Source: Pirellulaceae bacterium
GTDB lineage: Bacteria; Planctomycetota; Planctomycetia; Pirellulales; Pirellulaceae
Direction of reading: 5' to 3'
NCBI GenBank assembly: GCA_028280445.1
Contig: JANQLU010000034.1
Coordinates: 1-58,281, forward strand
DNA: 58,281 nucleotides
The notes below the pieces were generated by a model. That model was not told the origin of the DNA and did no database searches. It saw nothing but the letters and a program-made list of their open reading frames with translations. The position numbers and the translations under genes were made by a program. Numbering within the stretch: position 1 is the first letter of the stretch; each line of letters begins with the position of its first letter. Below are positions 17,941 to 26,064 of the stretch, one piece after another.

Positions 17941-19655
17941 TTTGTCACCCGACGGCGATTCGGAACGGAACATTGTTCAAGTTTTTTGAGAATCCGGTTT
18001 TGCAACGTGAATTGCTTGTCAATTTGCGAATGAATCGTGCGTTTTTGCTGTTGCTGCTGTACCAGGTGTTGCTGGCGGCAGTCGTGTACCTGGCTTGGCC
18101 GCAGGACAACGTTCGCCTGGATTTGAGCGAAGGCAGCAATTCGAGCCAATTGATCGATTTGTTTTTCCTGGGACAATTTGTGCTGGCCAGTTTGATGACT
18201 CCCAGTTTTGCTGCGGGAGCGGTGAGCGGCGAAAAAGAACGTAAGACGTTCGAGATGTTGATCGCCAGCCCATTGCATCCCAAATCGATTGTGATGGGTA
18301 AACTGGTTGCCGCGATGACGCATTTGGCCATTTTGATATTTTCGTCGCTACCCATTGTGATGTTATGTTTGCCGCTGGGTGGTGTTTCGATTTACGAAGT
18401 GTTGGCGGCCTATTTTGCACTGATCCTGGCGGTGATCACGTTTGGCATGATTAGTATTGCCGGGAGCAGTTTTTTCAAACGTACTTCAGCGTCGCTGGTT
18501 GTTTCCTATTTGGTAATTTTGCCGCTGGCGTTGGCTTGTGTCGTGTTTTGGCAATCGATGAGTGATTTGGGCGAAACGCGATTGCGGGTGACTTTTGGTG
18601 TGCTCCCCGGATTATCGGCGTTTATTTGCATTCCGCTGTTTTACGTCGCCGCATCCCGAAAACTTTACCCACCGGATATGGGCAGTGAGGGCAATGAAGT
18701 TGTCGATCTGGAAATGGAATCCGAGCAAGCCGTGGGGTTGGTTATTCAGCCCGACCAATTCCCCGACAAATTATTCGCGCCGCCCAAACGCAAAACGTTG
18801 ATGGCCGACGGGTTGAATCCGGTTTACGACAAAGAAATGCGCAGTGAGATTTTTGGTCAAGGCACGCTGATGTTGCGAATCGCAATTCAAATCAGCATGG
18901 TGTTGGCGATTATCTTGATGGCTGTGTTTTTATATATTTTTCGATTTCTTGCTCCCTGGTATATCGCCTACGTTGTTGTGTTCAACGTTTTGATTGGGCC
19001 GGTATTTTCGGCAGGGAGTGTCACGAGCGAGCGTGAACGAGAGACGTTGGATCTGTTGTTGACGACGACGATTACTCCGTGGCAAATTTTGTGGGGCAAG
19101 TTATTATCCGGGCTGCGCGTATCAACGGTGTTAACGTCGTTTGTGGCGTTTCCCATCATATTGGCCGTGCCGTTTGTTGCCGATTTCCGAGTCAACATGT
19201 TGTCATTTCTAGCCTATCTAGTGATTATCATTTTGACTTGTTTGACTACGTCGATGTTGGCATTGTTTTGTTCGTGTTTGTTCCGCAAAACATCTGTCAG
19301 TTTGCTGGTGACATATACAATCATCGTGATGTTGTATTGTATTCCGCTGGCGAATCAGTTTTTTGCAGACAATTTCTTCAGAAACTCCGAAGCCTCGGCC
19401 GTCGCTAAAAAATTGACGATTAGCAGTCCGTTTGCCGCGGCATTTGAATTTCCGCTGTACGTTAAAAACGGTGAAGGTGCGATGGCGTTCGAACCGGCAC
19501 GTGGTGATGAGCCGGCGTTGTTCGGCTATCCATACGCTGACATGGTTCATTTTGGCTCGTTTGTTTTGTTCGCCCTGGTGATGAACATTGTGCTGTTTGC
19601 CGCAATGATCTGGTTGTTCAATATGCGTTGGCGAGTATCAACGTCGACTGCGTGA
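17937..19655 (+). CDS. Double-length ABC-2 type permease
   Basis: 572 residues with about 12 membrane segments in two homologous halves. Each half contains the ABC-2 coupling helix region: GEKERKTFEMLIASPLHPKS in the first and SERERETLDLLLTTTITPWQ in the second, each followed by a G-K-L motif. It is therefore a fused dimeric permease of an exporter. No ATP-binding subunit is nearby; it must be encoded elsewhere. The start is the TTG overlapping the argG stop; later TTG codons are possible. The substrate is unknown. Confidence 0.8.
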   Translation: MICHPTAIRNGTLFKFFENPVLQRELLVNLRMNRAFLLLLLYQVLLAAVVYLAWPQDNVRLDLSEGSNSSQLIDLFFLGQFVLASLMTPSFAAGAVSGEKERKTFEMLIASPLHPKSIVMGKLVAAMTHLAILIFSSLPIVMLCLPLGGVSIYEVLAAYFALILAVITFGMISIAGSSFFKRTSASLVVSYLVILPLALACVVFWQSMSDLGETRLRVTFGVLPGLSAFICIPLFYVAASRKLYPPDMGSEGNEVVDLEMESEQAVGLVIQPDQFPDKLFAPPKRKTLMADGLNPVYDKEMRSEIFGQGTLMLRIAIQISMVLAIILMAVFLYIFRFLAPWYIAYVVVFNVLIGPVFSAGSVTSERERETLDLLLTTTITPWQILWGKLLSGLRVSTVLTSFVAFPIILAVPFVADFRVNMLSFLAYLVIIILTCLTTSMLALFCSCLFRKTSVSLLVTYTIIVMLYCIPLANQFFADNFFRNSEASAVAKKLTISSPFAAAFEFPLYVKNGEGAMAFEPARGDEPALFGYPYADMVHFGSFVLFALVMNIVLFAAMIWLFNMRWRVSTSTA

Positions 19656-19674
19656 CGCGAAAAGTAGGTTGGAT

Positions 19675-20469
19675 ATGAAGATTTTATGGCGCGTGTGCTG
19701 GGTTTATACATTCATGCTGTTTTGTTGTGGCGTTGGATTGGCTCAGGACAAATCCGACGAGCAGGCGAAAACTCCAAAACGGAATCAGGAAAAAAAATCC
19801 AAGATTCCTGAAGGCGTTGATTTTTACAAAGGACGCCGCGTTGCCCAAACGATGCATCACGCGCACGCCGCCTGGTTGACTCGCGACACACGTGAACGCG
19901 AAGAAGCCGCTTCATTGCTGCTGACCAATCTCGGTCTCAAAAAGAGCATGATCGTTTGCGACATGGGGTGCGGCAACGGATTTCACAGTTTGCCGATGGC
20001 CAAGCTGGTTGGCGAAAAAGGAGCGGTGTACGGTGTCGATATTCAACCAGAAATGTTGAAATTCTTGAGGGATCGATGTGAAAAAGAGGGTGTCGAAAAC
20101 ATCGTTCCTGTTTTAGGGTCGGTCCACAATCCGCGTCTTCCGAAAAATTCTTTTGATCTGATCCTGATGGTTGACGTGTATCATGAATTTTCTCATCCGG
20201 AACAGATGTTGGCTGCGATGAGGGCGGCCCTAAAACCTAAAGGCGTTATTGCTTTGGTGGAATTTCGATTGGAAGACGATGATGTTCCAATTCGCAAATT
20301 GCACAAGATGAGCAAGAAACAAATCATGAAAGAGTTTCCGCCCAACGGTTTCAAGTTGGTCAAAGAGTTTGACAAATTGCCGTGGCAACACCTGATGTTT
20401 TTCGCCCGCGACGAGAGCTGGAAGCCAGAGAAAAAGAAAGACGCCAAAAAAGACGCTGGAAATCGGTAG
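19675..20469 (+). CDS. Class I SAM-dependent methyltransferase with signal peptide
   Basis: 264 residues from the ATG at 19675 (a TTG lies two codons earlier). It starts with a signal-peptide-like segment (MKILWRVCWVYTFMLFCCGV, cleavage after LAQ) and a Lys-rich linker. The methyltransferase fold follows: motif I VCDMGCGNGFHSL, motif II YGVDIQPEM, and DLILMVDVYHEF. The C-terminus is Lys-rich. SAM is not expected outside the cytoplasm, so an exported methyltransferase is puzzling unless the hydrophobic segment is an inner-membrane anchor with a cytoplasmic domain. It follows the permease by 19 bases and may belong to its transcript. Confidence 0.75.
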   Translation: MKILWRVCWVYTFMLFCCGVGLAQDKSDEQAKTPKRNQEKKSKIPEGVDFYKGRRVAQTMHHAHAAWLTRDTREREEAASLLLTNLGLKKSMIVCDMGCGNGFHSLPMAKLVGEKGAVYGVDIQPEMLKFLRDRCEKEGVENIVPVLGSVHNPRLPKNSFDLILMVDVYHEFSHPEQMLAAMRAALKPKGVIALVEFRLEDDDVPIRKLHKMSKKQIMKEFPPNGFKLVKEFDKLPWQHLMFFARDESWKPEKKKDAKKDAGNR

Positions 20470-20472
20470 ATC

Positions 20473-20684
20473 CGGGAGGGCGAGGCTCCTGCCGAGCCAT
20501 ACAGCGCGGCTGCGGTTCGGTATTCGCTGCCAGCGATAGGAAAAGCCACCCGTGAGCGGCAAGGCGCTAGCCGCCGGTTTGTTAGCGCTTCTAACCGGCG
20601 GCTAGCGCCTTGCCGCTCACAGATTAGGCTCAGCAGGAGCTTCGCCCTCCCAAGATTAGGCTCAGCAGGAGCTTCGCCCTCCCA
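20473..20684. repeat. Composite repeat: family D arms around a family A palindrome
   Basis: A family D arm (GGGAGGGCGAGGCTCCTGCC, then GAGCC, 20473-20498) faces two tandem inverted copies (AGGCTCAGCAGGAGCTTCGC + CCTCCC) at about 20625-20652 and 20657-20684. A near-perfect family A palindrome sits between them at 20552-20620. The two right-hand D copies are a 32-bp direct repeat. It is intergenic between the methyltransferase and the end of hisD. Confidence 0.88.
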
Positions 20685-20733
20685 AAGAAGCCCTCCCAAA
20701 GACGATCGTTTTCCTGATAATCCAAAAAATGTT

Positions 20734-21990
20734 CTAGCGTTTGATTTCGACGGATCGCTGGTGGCCGATCAACCCTTCGGTCTTGGCCAAGAGCGCCATT
20801 TCATTTTGGATTGCCGGATCGATTGATTCGTCCAGCTGGATCCAACTGCGAATGCGAACAAAGTCAAATACGCTCAAACCGCCGCGGAAACGAGCTGTTG
20901 TGCCCGTCGGTAGCGTGTGGTTGGGACCAATTCCGTAATCTCCAAATACTTCGGCGGTTTGAGGCCCGATGAAAACGCAACCTGCGTTTTTGATTTGGCA
21001 ACTGACATCAGTTGCGTTGCGACATTGCAATTCCAAATGTTCCGGCGCAATACTTTCGACAATGTCGATTGCCTGGTCGATCGTCGACACCACCAGCGAA
21101 CCGCCATTTTGCAACGAACGTCGGGCGACTTCGGATGTAGGTAAATCTGAAAGCTGTTGTTGAATTTCGATTTCGACTTGGGCGACCAAATCAGCGTCCA
21201 GTGAAACCAGAAAAGTTCTGGCATCAACATCGTGTTCCGCTTGAGCTAACAAATCCGTGGCGACGTGAGCAGGATTGGCCGAATCGTCTGCCAGAACCAG
21301 CAATTCTGATGGGCCGGCAAGCATGTCGACACCGACGTGACCAAAGACGATTTGTTTTGCCGCAGTCACCCAACGATTGCCAGGTCCGGCAATCATGTCG
21401 GCACGCGGAATCGTCGACGTACCAAACGCTAATGCCGCAATCGCCTGTGCTCCGCCAATGGGCATCAAATAATCGGCACCGCTCAAATAGGCGGCTGCCT
21501 GAACCACCGGCGATGGCCGCGGTGAAGCGACGATGATTTTTTCGCAGCCTGCAATATTAGCGACGGCAGCAGTCATGATCACCGACGAGGGCAAAGGAAA
21601 CCGACCGCCTGGCGCATAACAGCCGACGCACCGAATGGGTTCGATGGTATGTCCCGCTCGTCCGCCCGAGACTGGCACTGAGATTTCCGAAAGAGATTCG
21701 AGTTGTTTTCGCGCGAAAGTTTGAACACGTCGACAAGTGTTTTCCAGGACCGAACGAATTGTGTCGTCGATCTGTTTGAGCGACGAGTGCAGTTGCTCGC
21801 GCGACAGCAGTAACTGGTCATCTGGCGCGAGATCATCGAATTGATGTGCGAGGCGGCGCAAACCGGTGTCGCCTTGTTGCCGCACGGTTTCGACGATCTC
21901 TCGAGATTGTTGATGTGTTTGTTGATCGATGGAAACGTTCGCCACCAATTGCGAGATTTCGGAGATTTGTCGACGCGGAAAAATTGACAT
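20734..21990 (-). CDS. hisD: Histidinol dehydrogenase
   Basis: 418 residues, slightly short of the usual ~430. It oxidises L-histidinol to L-histidine in two NAD-dependent steps. Zinc ligands are in LLAQAEHD (Q250, H253), with D351 (DYGIG) and H410 (LIGHQR). The catalytic pair E317/H318 is in APEHLE. The substrate-binding AGPGNRWVTAAKQ motif is at 201-213. It is the last gene of the his operon, nine bases after hisIE. The order and spacing recall fungal HIS4, where HisI, HisE and HisD are one chain. Confidence 0.95.
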   Translation of the reverse strand: MSIFPRRQISEISQLVANVSIDQQTHQQSREIVETVRQQGDTGLRRLAHQFDDLAPDDQLLLSREQLHSSLKQIDDTIRSVLENTCRRVQTFARKQLESLSEISVPVSGGRAGHTIEPIRCVGCYAPGGRFPLPSSVIMTAAVANIAGCEKIIVASPRPSPVVQAAAYLSGADYLMPIGGAQAIAALAFGTSTIPRADMIAGPGNRWVTAAKQIVFGHVGVDMLAGPSELLVLADDSANPAHVATDLLAQAEHDVDARTFLVSLDADLVAQVEIEIQQQLSDLPTSEVARRSLQNGGSLVVSTIDQAIDIVESIAPEHLELQCRNATDVSCQIKNAGCVFIGPQTAEVFGDYGIGPNHTLPTGTTARFRGGLSVFDFVRIRSWIQLDESIDPAIQNEMALLAKTEGLIGHQRSVEIKR

Positions 21991-21999
21991 GTTCTTCTG

Positions 22000-22971
22000 C
22001 TATTGTTGCGAGGTTGGTGAGTCCGATTGAAACCGAGGTTTTGCGGCGCCGCCTCGACGCGACACTTTAAAAGTTCGTCGGCGAAGTTCCGAAGTGATTT
22101 CTTCCAGGCGGATGTCATTGGCGAGCGCATGAGTCATCGCAAAGTACAACAAATCCGCAGTTTCCCAGATAATTTCATCCCGTGTTGTGGCATCAACGAC
22201 TTCTTGCGCTTCTTCCAGGATTTTGGCATGCAACAATCCGCGATCGCCGATCAATTTTGCCGTGTATGAACCAGGTTCGCTGGTTTGGATCGTTTGCAGC
22301 AGATGTCGCTCGATTGCTGTGAGATTGTTTTCGTTTTCTGAAAAACAGCTCCACCGGTTTTTGTGACAGAATCCGGGCAGATTTTGATTGACGATGAATC
22401 GCAAAGTGTCTTGATCACAATCGAGGTCCACACGAAGCAATTGTTGCGTTGCTCCGCTCGTTAGGCCTTTGACCCAAACCTCGTTTCGTGAACGTGACCA
22501 ATACGTTCCTGTCGCCGTTTCAAGTGACTGTTGAATGGTCTGCGGATTGGAGTAGGCGAGGCCTAGTGTCGCTCCAGTTTGATCGCTAACGACGGTTGGA
22601 ATGAGTCCCGTTTGTGAATCAAATTTGGCGATACTAGCGATGTGATTGGCAATCATTGCCGGTGACGCTTCGTATTCCGCGATGGCTTCCGGTTTGGCTT
22701 CCAGTGGCTTGATTCGATCGCTTTCCGTTTGGGCAATCGAATCTGGTGCGTAGACGATCGATGCTCCGGTGTTGAGCCATGCGTTTGGGATATCCGCTGT
22801 CGTCGCGTGCGTCACGACGAACACGGTGTGCCGGGCAATAGTTTTGCGGAAAAATGTTTCGCTGGGCGGAGATTGATTGCCAATGTCAATCAAGACATTT
22901 CCAAAAAGATGTTTTTCCAGTTTGGAAGCGAGGCTTTCAGCAGTGGTGAACGAATACTCGATGTGTAACAT
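22000..22971 (-). CDS. hisIE: Bifunctional PRA-cyclohydrolase / PR-ATP pyrophosphatase with HIS4-like N-terminal domain
   Basis: 323 residues from the ATG at 22971; upstream in-frame sequence overlaps hisF and is rejected. Residues 1-~118 are an extra domain absent from ordinary bacterial HisIE but similar in layout to the N-terminus of yeast His4. Residues ~120-212 are the PR-AMP cyclohydrolase: YWSRSRNEVWVKGLTSG, metal ligands D182/D184/D186 with C185, and C202 and C209. Residues ~215-300 are the PR-ATP pyrophosphatase helices (KILEEAQEVVDA, WETADLLYF). It catalyses steps 2 and 3 of histidine synthesis. It lies 16 bases after hisF and nine before hisD. Confidence 0.92.
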   Translation of the reverse strand: MLHIEYSFTTAESLASKLEKHLFGNVLIDIGNQSPPSETFFRKTIARHTVFVVTHATTADIPNAWLNTGASIVYAPDSIAQTESDRIKPLEAKPEAIAEYEASPAMIANHIASIAKFDSQTGLIPTVVSDQTGATLGLAYSNPQTIQQSLETATGTYWSRSRNEVWVKGLTSGATQQLLRVDLDCDQDTLRFIVNQNLPGFCHKNRWSCFSENENNLTAIERHLLQTIQTSEPGSYTAKLIGDRGLLHAKILEEAQEVVDATTRDEIIWETADLLYFAMTHALANDIRLEEITSELRRRTFKVSRRGGAAKPRFQSDSPTSQQ

Positions 22972-22987
22972 TTTTTTGTTTGGCAGT

Positions 22988-23743
22988 TTATCTGACTGCG
23001 ACTCCGAGTTTTGCCAGTTGTTGTTTGAGCTGGCCAATGGAAATTTGTTGATCGTGAAAAATCGAGGCCGCCAGAACGGCATGGGCACCTGCTTCGAGGG
23101 CTTCTTGCAAGTGAATTGGAAGATTTGCTCCACCCGAAGCGATCACTGGAATCGAAACATTTTTGGCGACGGCCGCAACCAGTTCCAGGTCGTAACCGGA
23201 ACGCGTTCCGTCACGGTCAAAACTGGTCAACAAAATTTCGCCCGCTCCCAATCGGTCAACCGTTTGCGCCCACGGTATCGCTTTGAGATTTTCTTTTTGC
23301 GATCCTGAACGCGTGACAACAATCCAATCAGATTCGTCTGAAGAATAAACCGCGTCGATTGCGACGACCGTGCATTGTGCGCCAAATTGTTGAGACATCT
23401 GAGTCACGAGTTCAGGTTGTCGGACGGCTGCCGAGTTGATACTCACCTTGTCGGCTCCAGCGTTGAGCAACGCCTGGGCATCGGCCAACGTTTTTACACC
23501 ACCGCCGACGGTCAGCGGAATCGATAGTTGCGCGCGAACTTTTTGCACCGTTTCCAACAATGCAATTCTGTTCTCCAATGTTGCCGACACATCGAGGACC
23601 ACCAACTCGTCCGCACCATCGGATTCATACCGAGCGGCCAGTTCAGCCGGATCACCGGCATCACGCAGTTGTTGGAATTGGATGCCTTTGACAACGCGAC
23701 CATCGCGAACGTCGAGACAAGGAATAATGCGAGGGATTAACAT
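22988..23743 (-). CDS. hisF: Imidazole glycerol phosphate synthase cyclase subunit
   Basis: 251 residues from the ATG at 23743, which overlaps the hisH stop by seven bases; the longer open frame upstream runs through hisH and is discarded. The TIM barrel carries the two catalytic aspartates D11 (PCLDVRDGRVVKG) and D130 (VVAIDAVY). The two phosphate-binding sites are in LTVGGGV and IASGGA. With HisH it converts PRFAR and ammonia to IGP and AICAR. No separate hisA, which makes PRFAR, is found in the operon. Confidence 0.96.
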   Translation of the reverse strand: MLIPRIIPCLDVRDGRVVKGIQFQQLRDAGDPAELAARYESDGADELVVLDVSATLENRIALLETVQKVRAQLSIPLTVGGGVKTLADAQALLNAGADKVSINSAAVRQPELVTQMSQQFGAQCTVVAIDAVYSSDESDWIVVTRSGSQKENLKAIPWAQTVDRLGAGEILLTSFDRDGTRSGYDLELVAAVAKNVSIPVIASGGANLPIHLQEALEAGAHAVLAASIFHDQQISIGQLKQQLAKLGVAVR

Positions 23744-24378
23744 GAGGCACTCGTTTCTGTTGGCGACAACGTCTGCATTTTGTTTAACCAGATAGTGAGA
23801 AGCTGTTGTCCCCAATGACTGGATAGTTCGGGGTGAAATTGGCAGGCGAGTACGGGGCCGCTCCAAGATGCGCTCACAAAGTCGATGCCGTAATGGGTCG
23901 TGGCAGTTTCCCAACCTGGAGGTGCTGCTGGGACGCAGTATGAATTTGCAAAATAGGCAACGCCCGGTTGAAACAATGTGTCCGACGAAGGCTTGACCGT
24001 ATTCCAGCCAAGTTGCGGAACCAACAAATCGGAGGGGAATCGAATGGCGGTTGTTTCAAAAATGCCCAGCCCGTCGGTTTCTGGTGCTTCGTCACTGCTT
24101 CGACACAGCAATTGCATTCCAAGGCAAATCGCCAGAGTTGATTGGCGGTCGTTGATCCGTCGCTTTAACGGTTCGACAATTCCCAATTCATGGAGCCGCG
24201 AAATTCCAGCTGAGAAACTTCCCACGCCCGGCAAAACTACAAACGCGGCTTCGGAAATTGTTGCGGCGGATTGTGTGAGTTGAGTCTCCCAATTGAGACG
24301 AGCAAATGCTGCCTGGACGGACGCGACGTTGGCGACACCGGTGTCGACGATAAAGACTGTTTTGTCGGAGTTGTTCAT
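23737..24378 (-). CDS. hisH: Imidazole glycerol phosphate synthase glutamine amidotransferase subunit
   Basis: 213 residues. A class I glutaminase with catalytic C85 (LAICLGMQLL), H182 and E184 (CQFHPELS). The GVGSF oxyanion-strand motif is at about 51-55. It supplies ammonia to HisF through the cyclase barrel. Its start overlaps the hisCB stop by four bases (24375-24378) and its stop overlaps the hisF start, which indicates translational coupling along hisCB-hisH-hisF. Confidence 0.96.
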   Translation of the reverse strand: MNNSDKTVFIVDTGVANVASVQAAFARLNWETQLTQSAATISEAAFVVLPGVGSFSAGISRLHELGIVEPLKRRINDRQSTLAICLGMQLLCRSSDEAPETDGLGIFETTAIRFPSDLLVPQLGWNTVKPSSDTLFQPGVAYFANSYCVPAAPPGWETATTHYGIDFVSASWSGPVLACQFHPELSSHWGQQLLTIWLNKMQTLSPTETSASC

Positions 24379-26057
24379 ACCAGCGTTCCTTTTGTACTGC
24401 GAACTCCTGAGTCGTTTTGCTGGACCGCTTGGCGCAGCGCGAGTGCCAACGATTTAAATGCCGCTTCGGCACGATGATGATCGTTTTGGCCGCGAATCAA
24501 ATCAATATGCAAGGCACATTTCAAATTGGATGCCAAGGATTGGAAAAAATGTGTCAAGTTTTCAGTCGCCACTTGGCCAATCATTTCACGCTCGAATCCC
24601 AAGTGAATTTCTGGAGCAGGACGGCCCGACAAATCGATTACGCAGCGAACGAGTGCTTCGTCTAACGGAGCATACGCCGAAGCGAATCGTTCGATGCCAG
24701 TGCGATCTCCCAGCGCGTCTGAAATCGCCGAGCCGAGTGCCAGTGCGCAATCTTCGACGGTGTGGTGATCGTCAATGTGCGTGTCACCGGCACATTGGAG
24801 TTCCATATCGATTCGACTGTGGAGTGCCAAACTGGTTAGCATGTGATCGAGAAACCCCAAACCGGTGTTGATGTTTGCACGGCCTGTTCCATCGAGATTC
24901 ACCGACACGGAAATATCCGTTTCCCGAGTTGTTCGCGTCACTTGTGCGATTCGATCGCCGGCCGGTGACGTGGTTTGGGGAGTGTTTTTTTCGATAGGCA
25001 TAGCAACCTCAAGTTTTTGTTGGAGAACGTTGGATAAAGCCTCAGTCAACGCGCGGAGTTCGAACGGATCGGTTGGAATAGTGATGCGAAGCCAGTCGTC
25101 GAGTTTTCCAGAAAATTTTCGGACGGCAACACCGAGTTGTCTGAGTTCTTCAACAGTTCCACTGGGAAACCTGGCAAGTAGAAAATTTGCCTGCGATCGA
25201 ATCGTCGTTATGCCACTGTCGGCAAGTTGCATGTCGAGCTGGTCTCGAATTTTGGTGACGGCACTGGTATCAGTTTTACCATTGGCCAGTTTTGCCACGG
25301 CAAGATCAATTGACGCACGGCTGATTGGAAATGGCCCACGAATCGCCTCAAGCTCTTGAGAGATTTGAGCGTTCGGTGTGATGACGCATCCGACACGCAG
25401 CCCGGCCAATCCCCAGGCTTTGGAAAGCGTTCGAATCATCAACACGTTAGGTTGGCTGGCCAGCCACGGTGTCGGATCCGACTGAGCAAATTCGATATAC
25501 GCCAGGTCAACCAAGAGCGGGATTCCAGCGTTTTGAGCGGAGAGAACAATTTGCTGGATATCGTCATTGGAAATCAGATTTCCAGTTGGGTTGTTGGGTG
25601 ACACGATGACGCCCAGCATGCAGCGGTCAAACATTGCCACAAATTGATTGACAGGAAATTCATTTTCAAACCATTCGATCGATTCCGTTTTCAGACCAAT
25701 ATTTTGTGTATAAACGTCAAACATCTCGAACGATGGGCGATGAATCGCGATAGGTTTGTCAGATTTATCCTGTTTGAGCCACGCCCAGCGGAAAACGGAT
25801 TCGATTCCCTGATCTCCACCTGCCGTCGGGACGATGCGCTCGGCGGGAATTTCATACAGCTTCGACAACTGGTTTTGTAGCTCGGTGAGATCGGGATATC
25901 GCGAAAGGGTCGCGTTCTGTATCCACGGAGTCGATGCGGATGCAATATCAGCGGCCGAGTATTCGATACTCGATTCATTGCGACTCAACTGGACCAGTTG
26001 CAGGTCGCTGGTTGTCGAACCGCTGTAGTTTCTGATTTTCGTTTCTGTTGGCGACAT
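24375..26057 (-). CDS. hisCB: Fusion of histidinol-phosphate aminotransferase and IGP dehydratase (HisC-HisB)
   Basis: 560 residues in one open frame. Residues 1-~350 are a class I/II PLP aminotransferase of the HisC type: SPNNPTGN (153-160), D184, the PLP lysine K213 in TLSKAWGLAGLRVG, and C-terminal WLRITI. A ~18-residue polar linker follows. Residues ~369-560 are a complete IGP dehydratase with the two duplicated metal motifs DDHHTVED (H431, H432, E435) and NDHHRAEAAF (H527, H528, E531), and the usual LGFLDHML. It catalyses steps 6 and 7, which are consecutive. E. coli instead fuses HisB to a phosphatase. It lies seven bases after hisG. Confidence 0.94.
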   Translation of the reverse strand: MSPTETKIRNYSGSTTSDLQLVQLSRNESSIEYSAADIASASTPWIQNATLSRYPDLTELQNQLSKLYEIPAERIVPTAGGDQGIESVFRWAWLKQDKSDKPIAIHRPSFEMFDVYTQNIGLKTESIEWFENEFPVNQFVAMFDRCMLGVIVSPNNPTGNLISNDDIQQIVLSAQNAGIPLLVDLAYIEFAQSDPTPWLASQPNVLMIRTLSKAWGLAGLRVGCVITPNAQISQELEAIRGPFPISRASIDLAVAKLANGKTDTSAVTKIRDQLDMQLADSGITTIRSQANFLLARFPSGTVEELRQLGVAVRKFSGKLDDWLRITIPTDPFELRALTEALSNVLQQKLEVAMPIEKNTPQTTSPAGDRIAQVTRTTRETDISVSVNLDGTGRANINTGLGFLDHMLTSLALHSRIDMELQCAGDTHIDDHHTVEDCALALGSAISDALGDRTGIERFASAYAPLDEALVRCVIDLSGRPAPEIHLGFEREMIGQVATENLTHFFQSLASNLKCALHIDLIRGQNDHHRAEAAFKSLALALRQAVQQNDSGVRSTKGTLV

Positions 26058-26064
26058 AATTTTC

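Noticed and set aside
22972..23133. Longer HisIE start
   Set aside because: It overlaps most of the end of hisF in another frame; the ATG at 22971 gives a normal 16-base gap.
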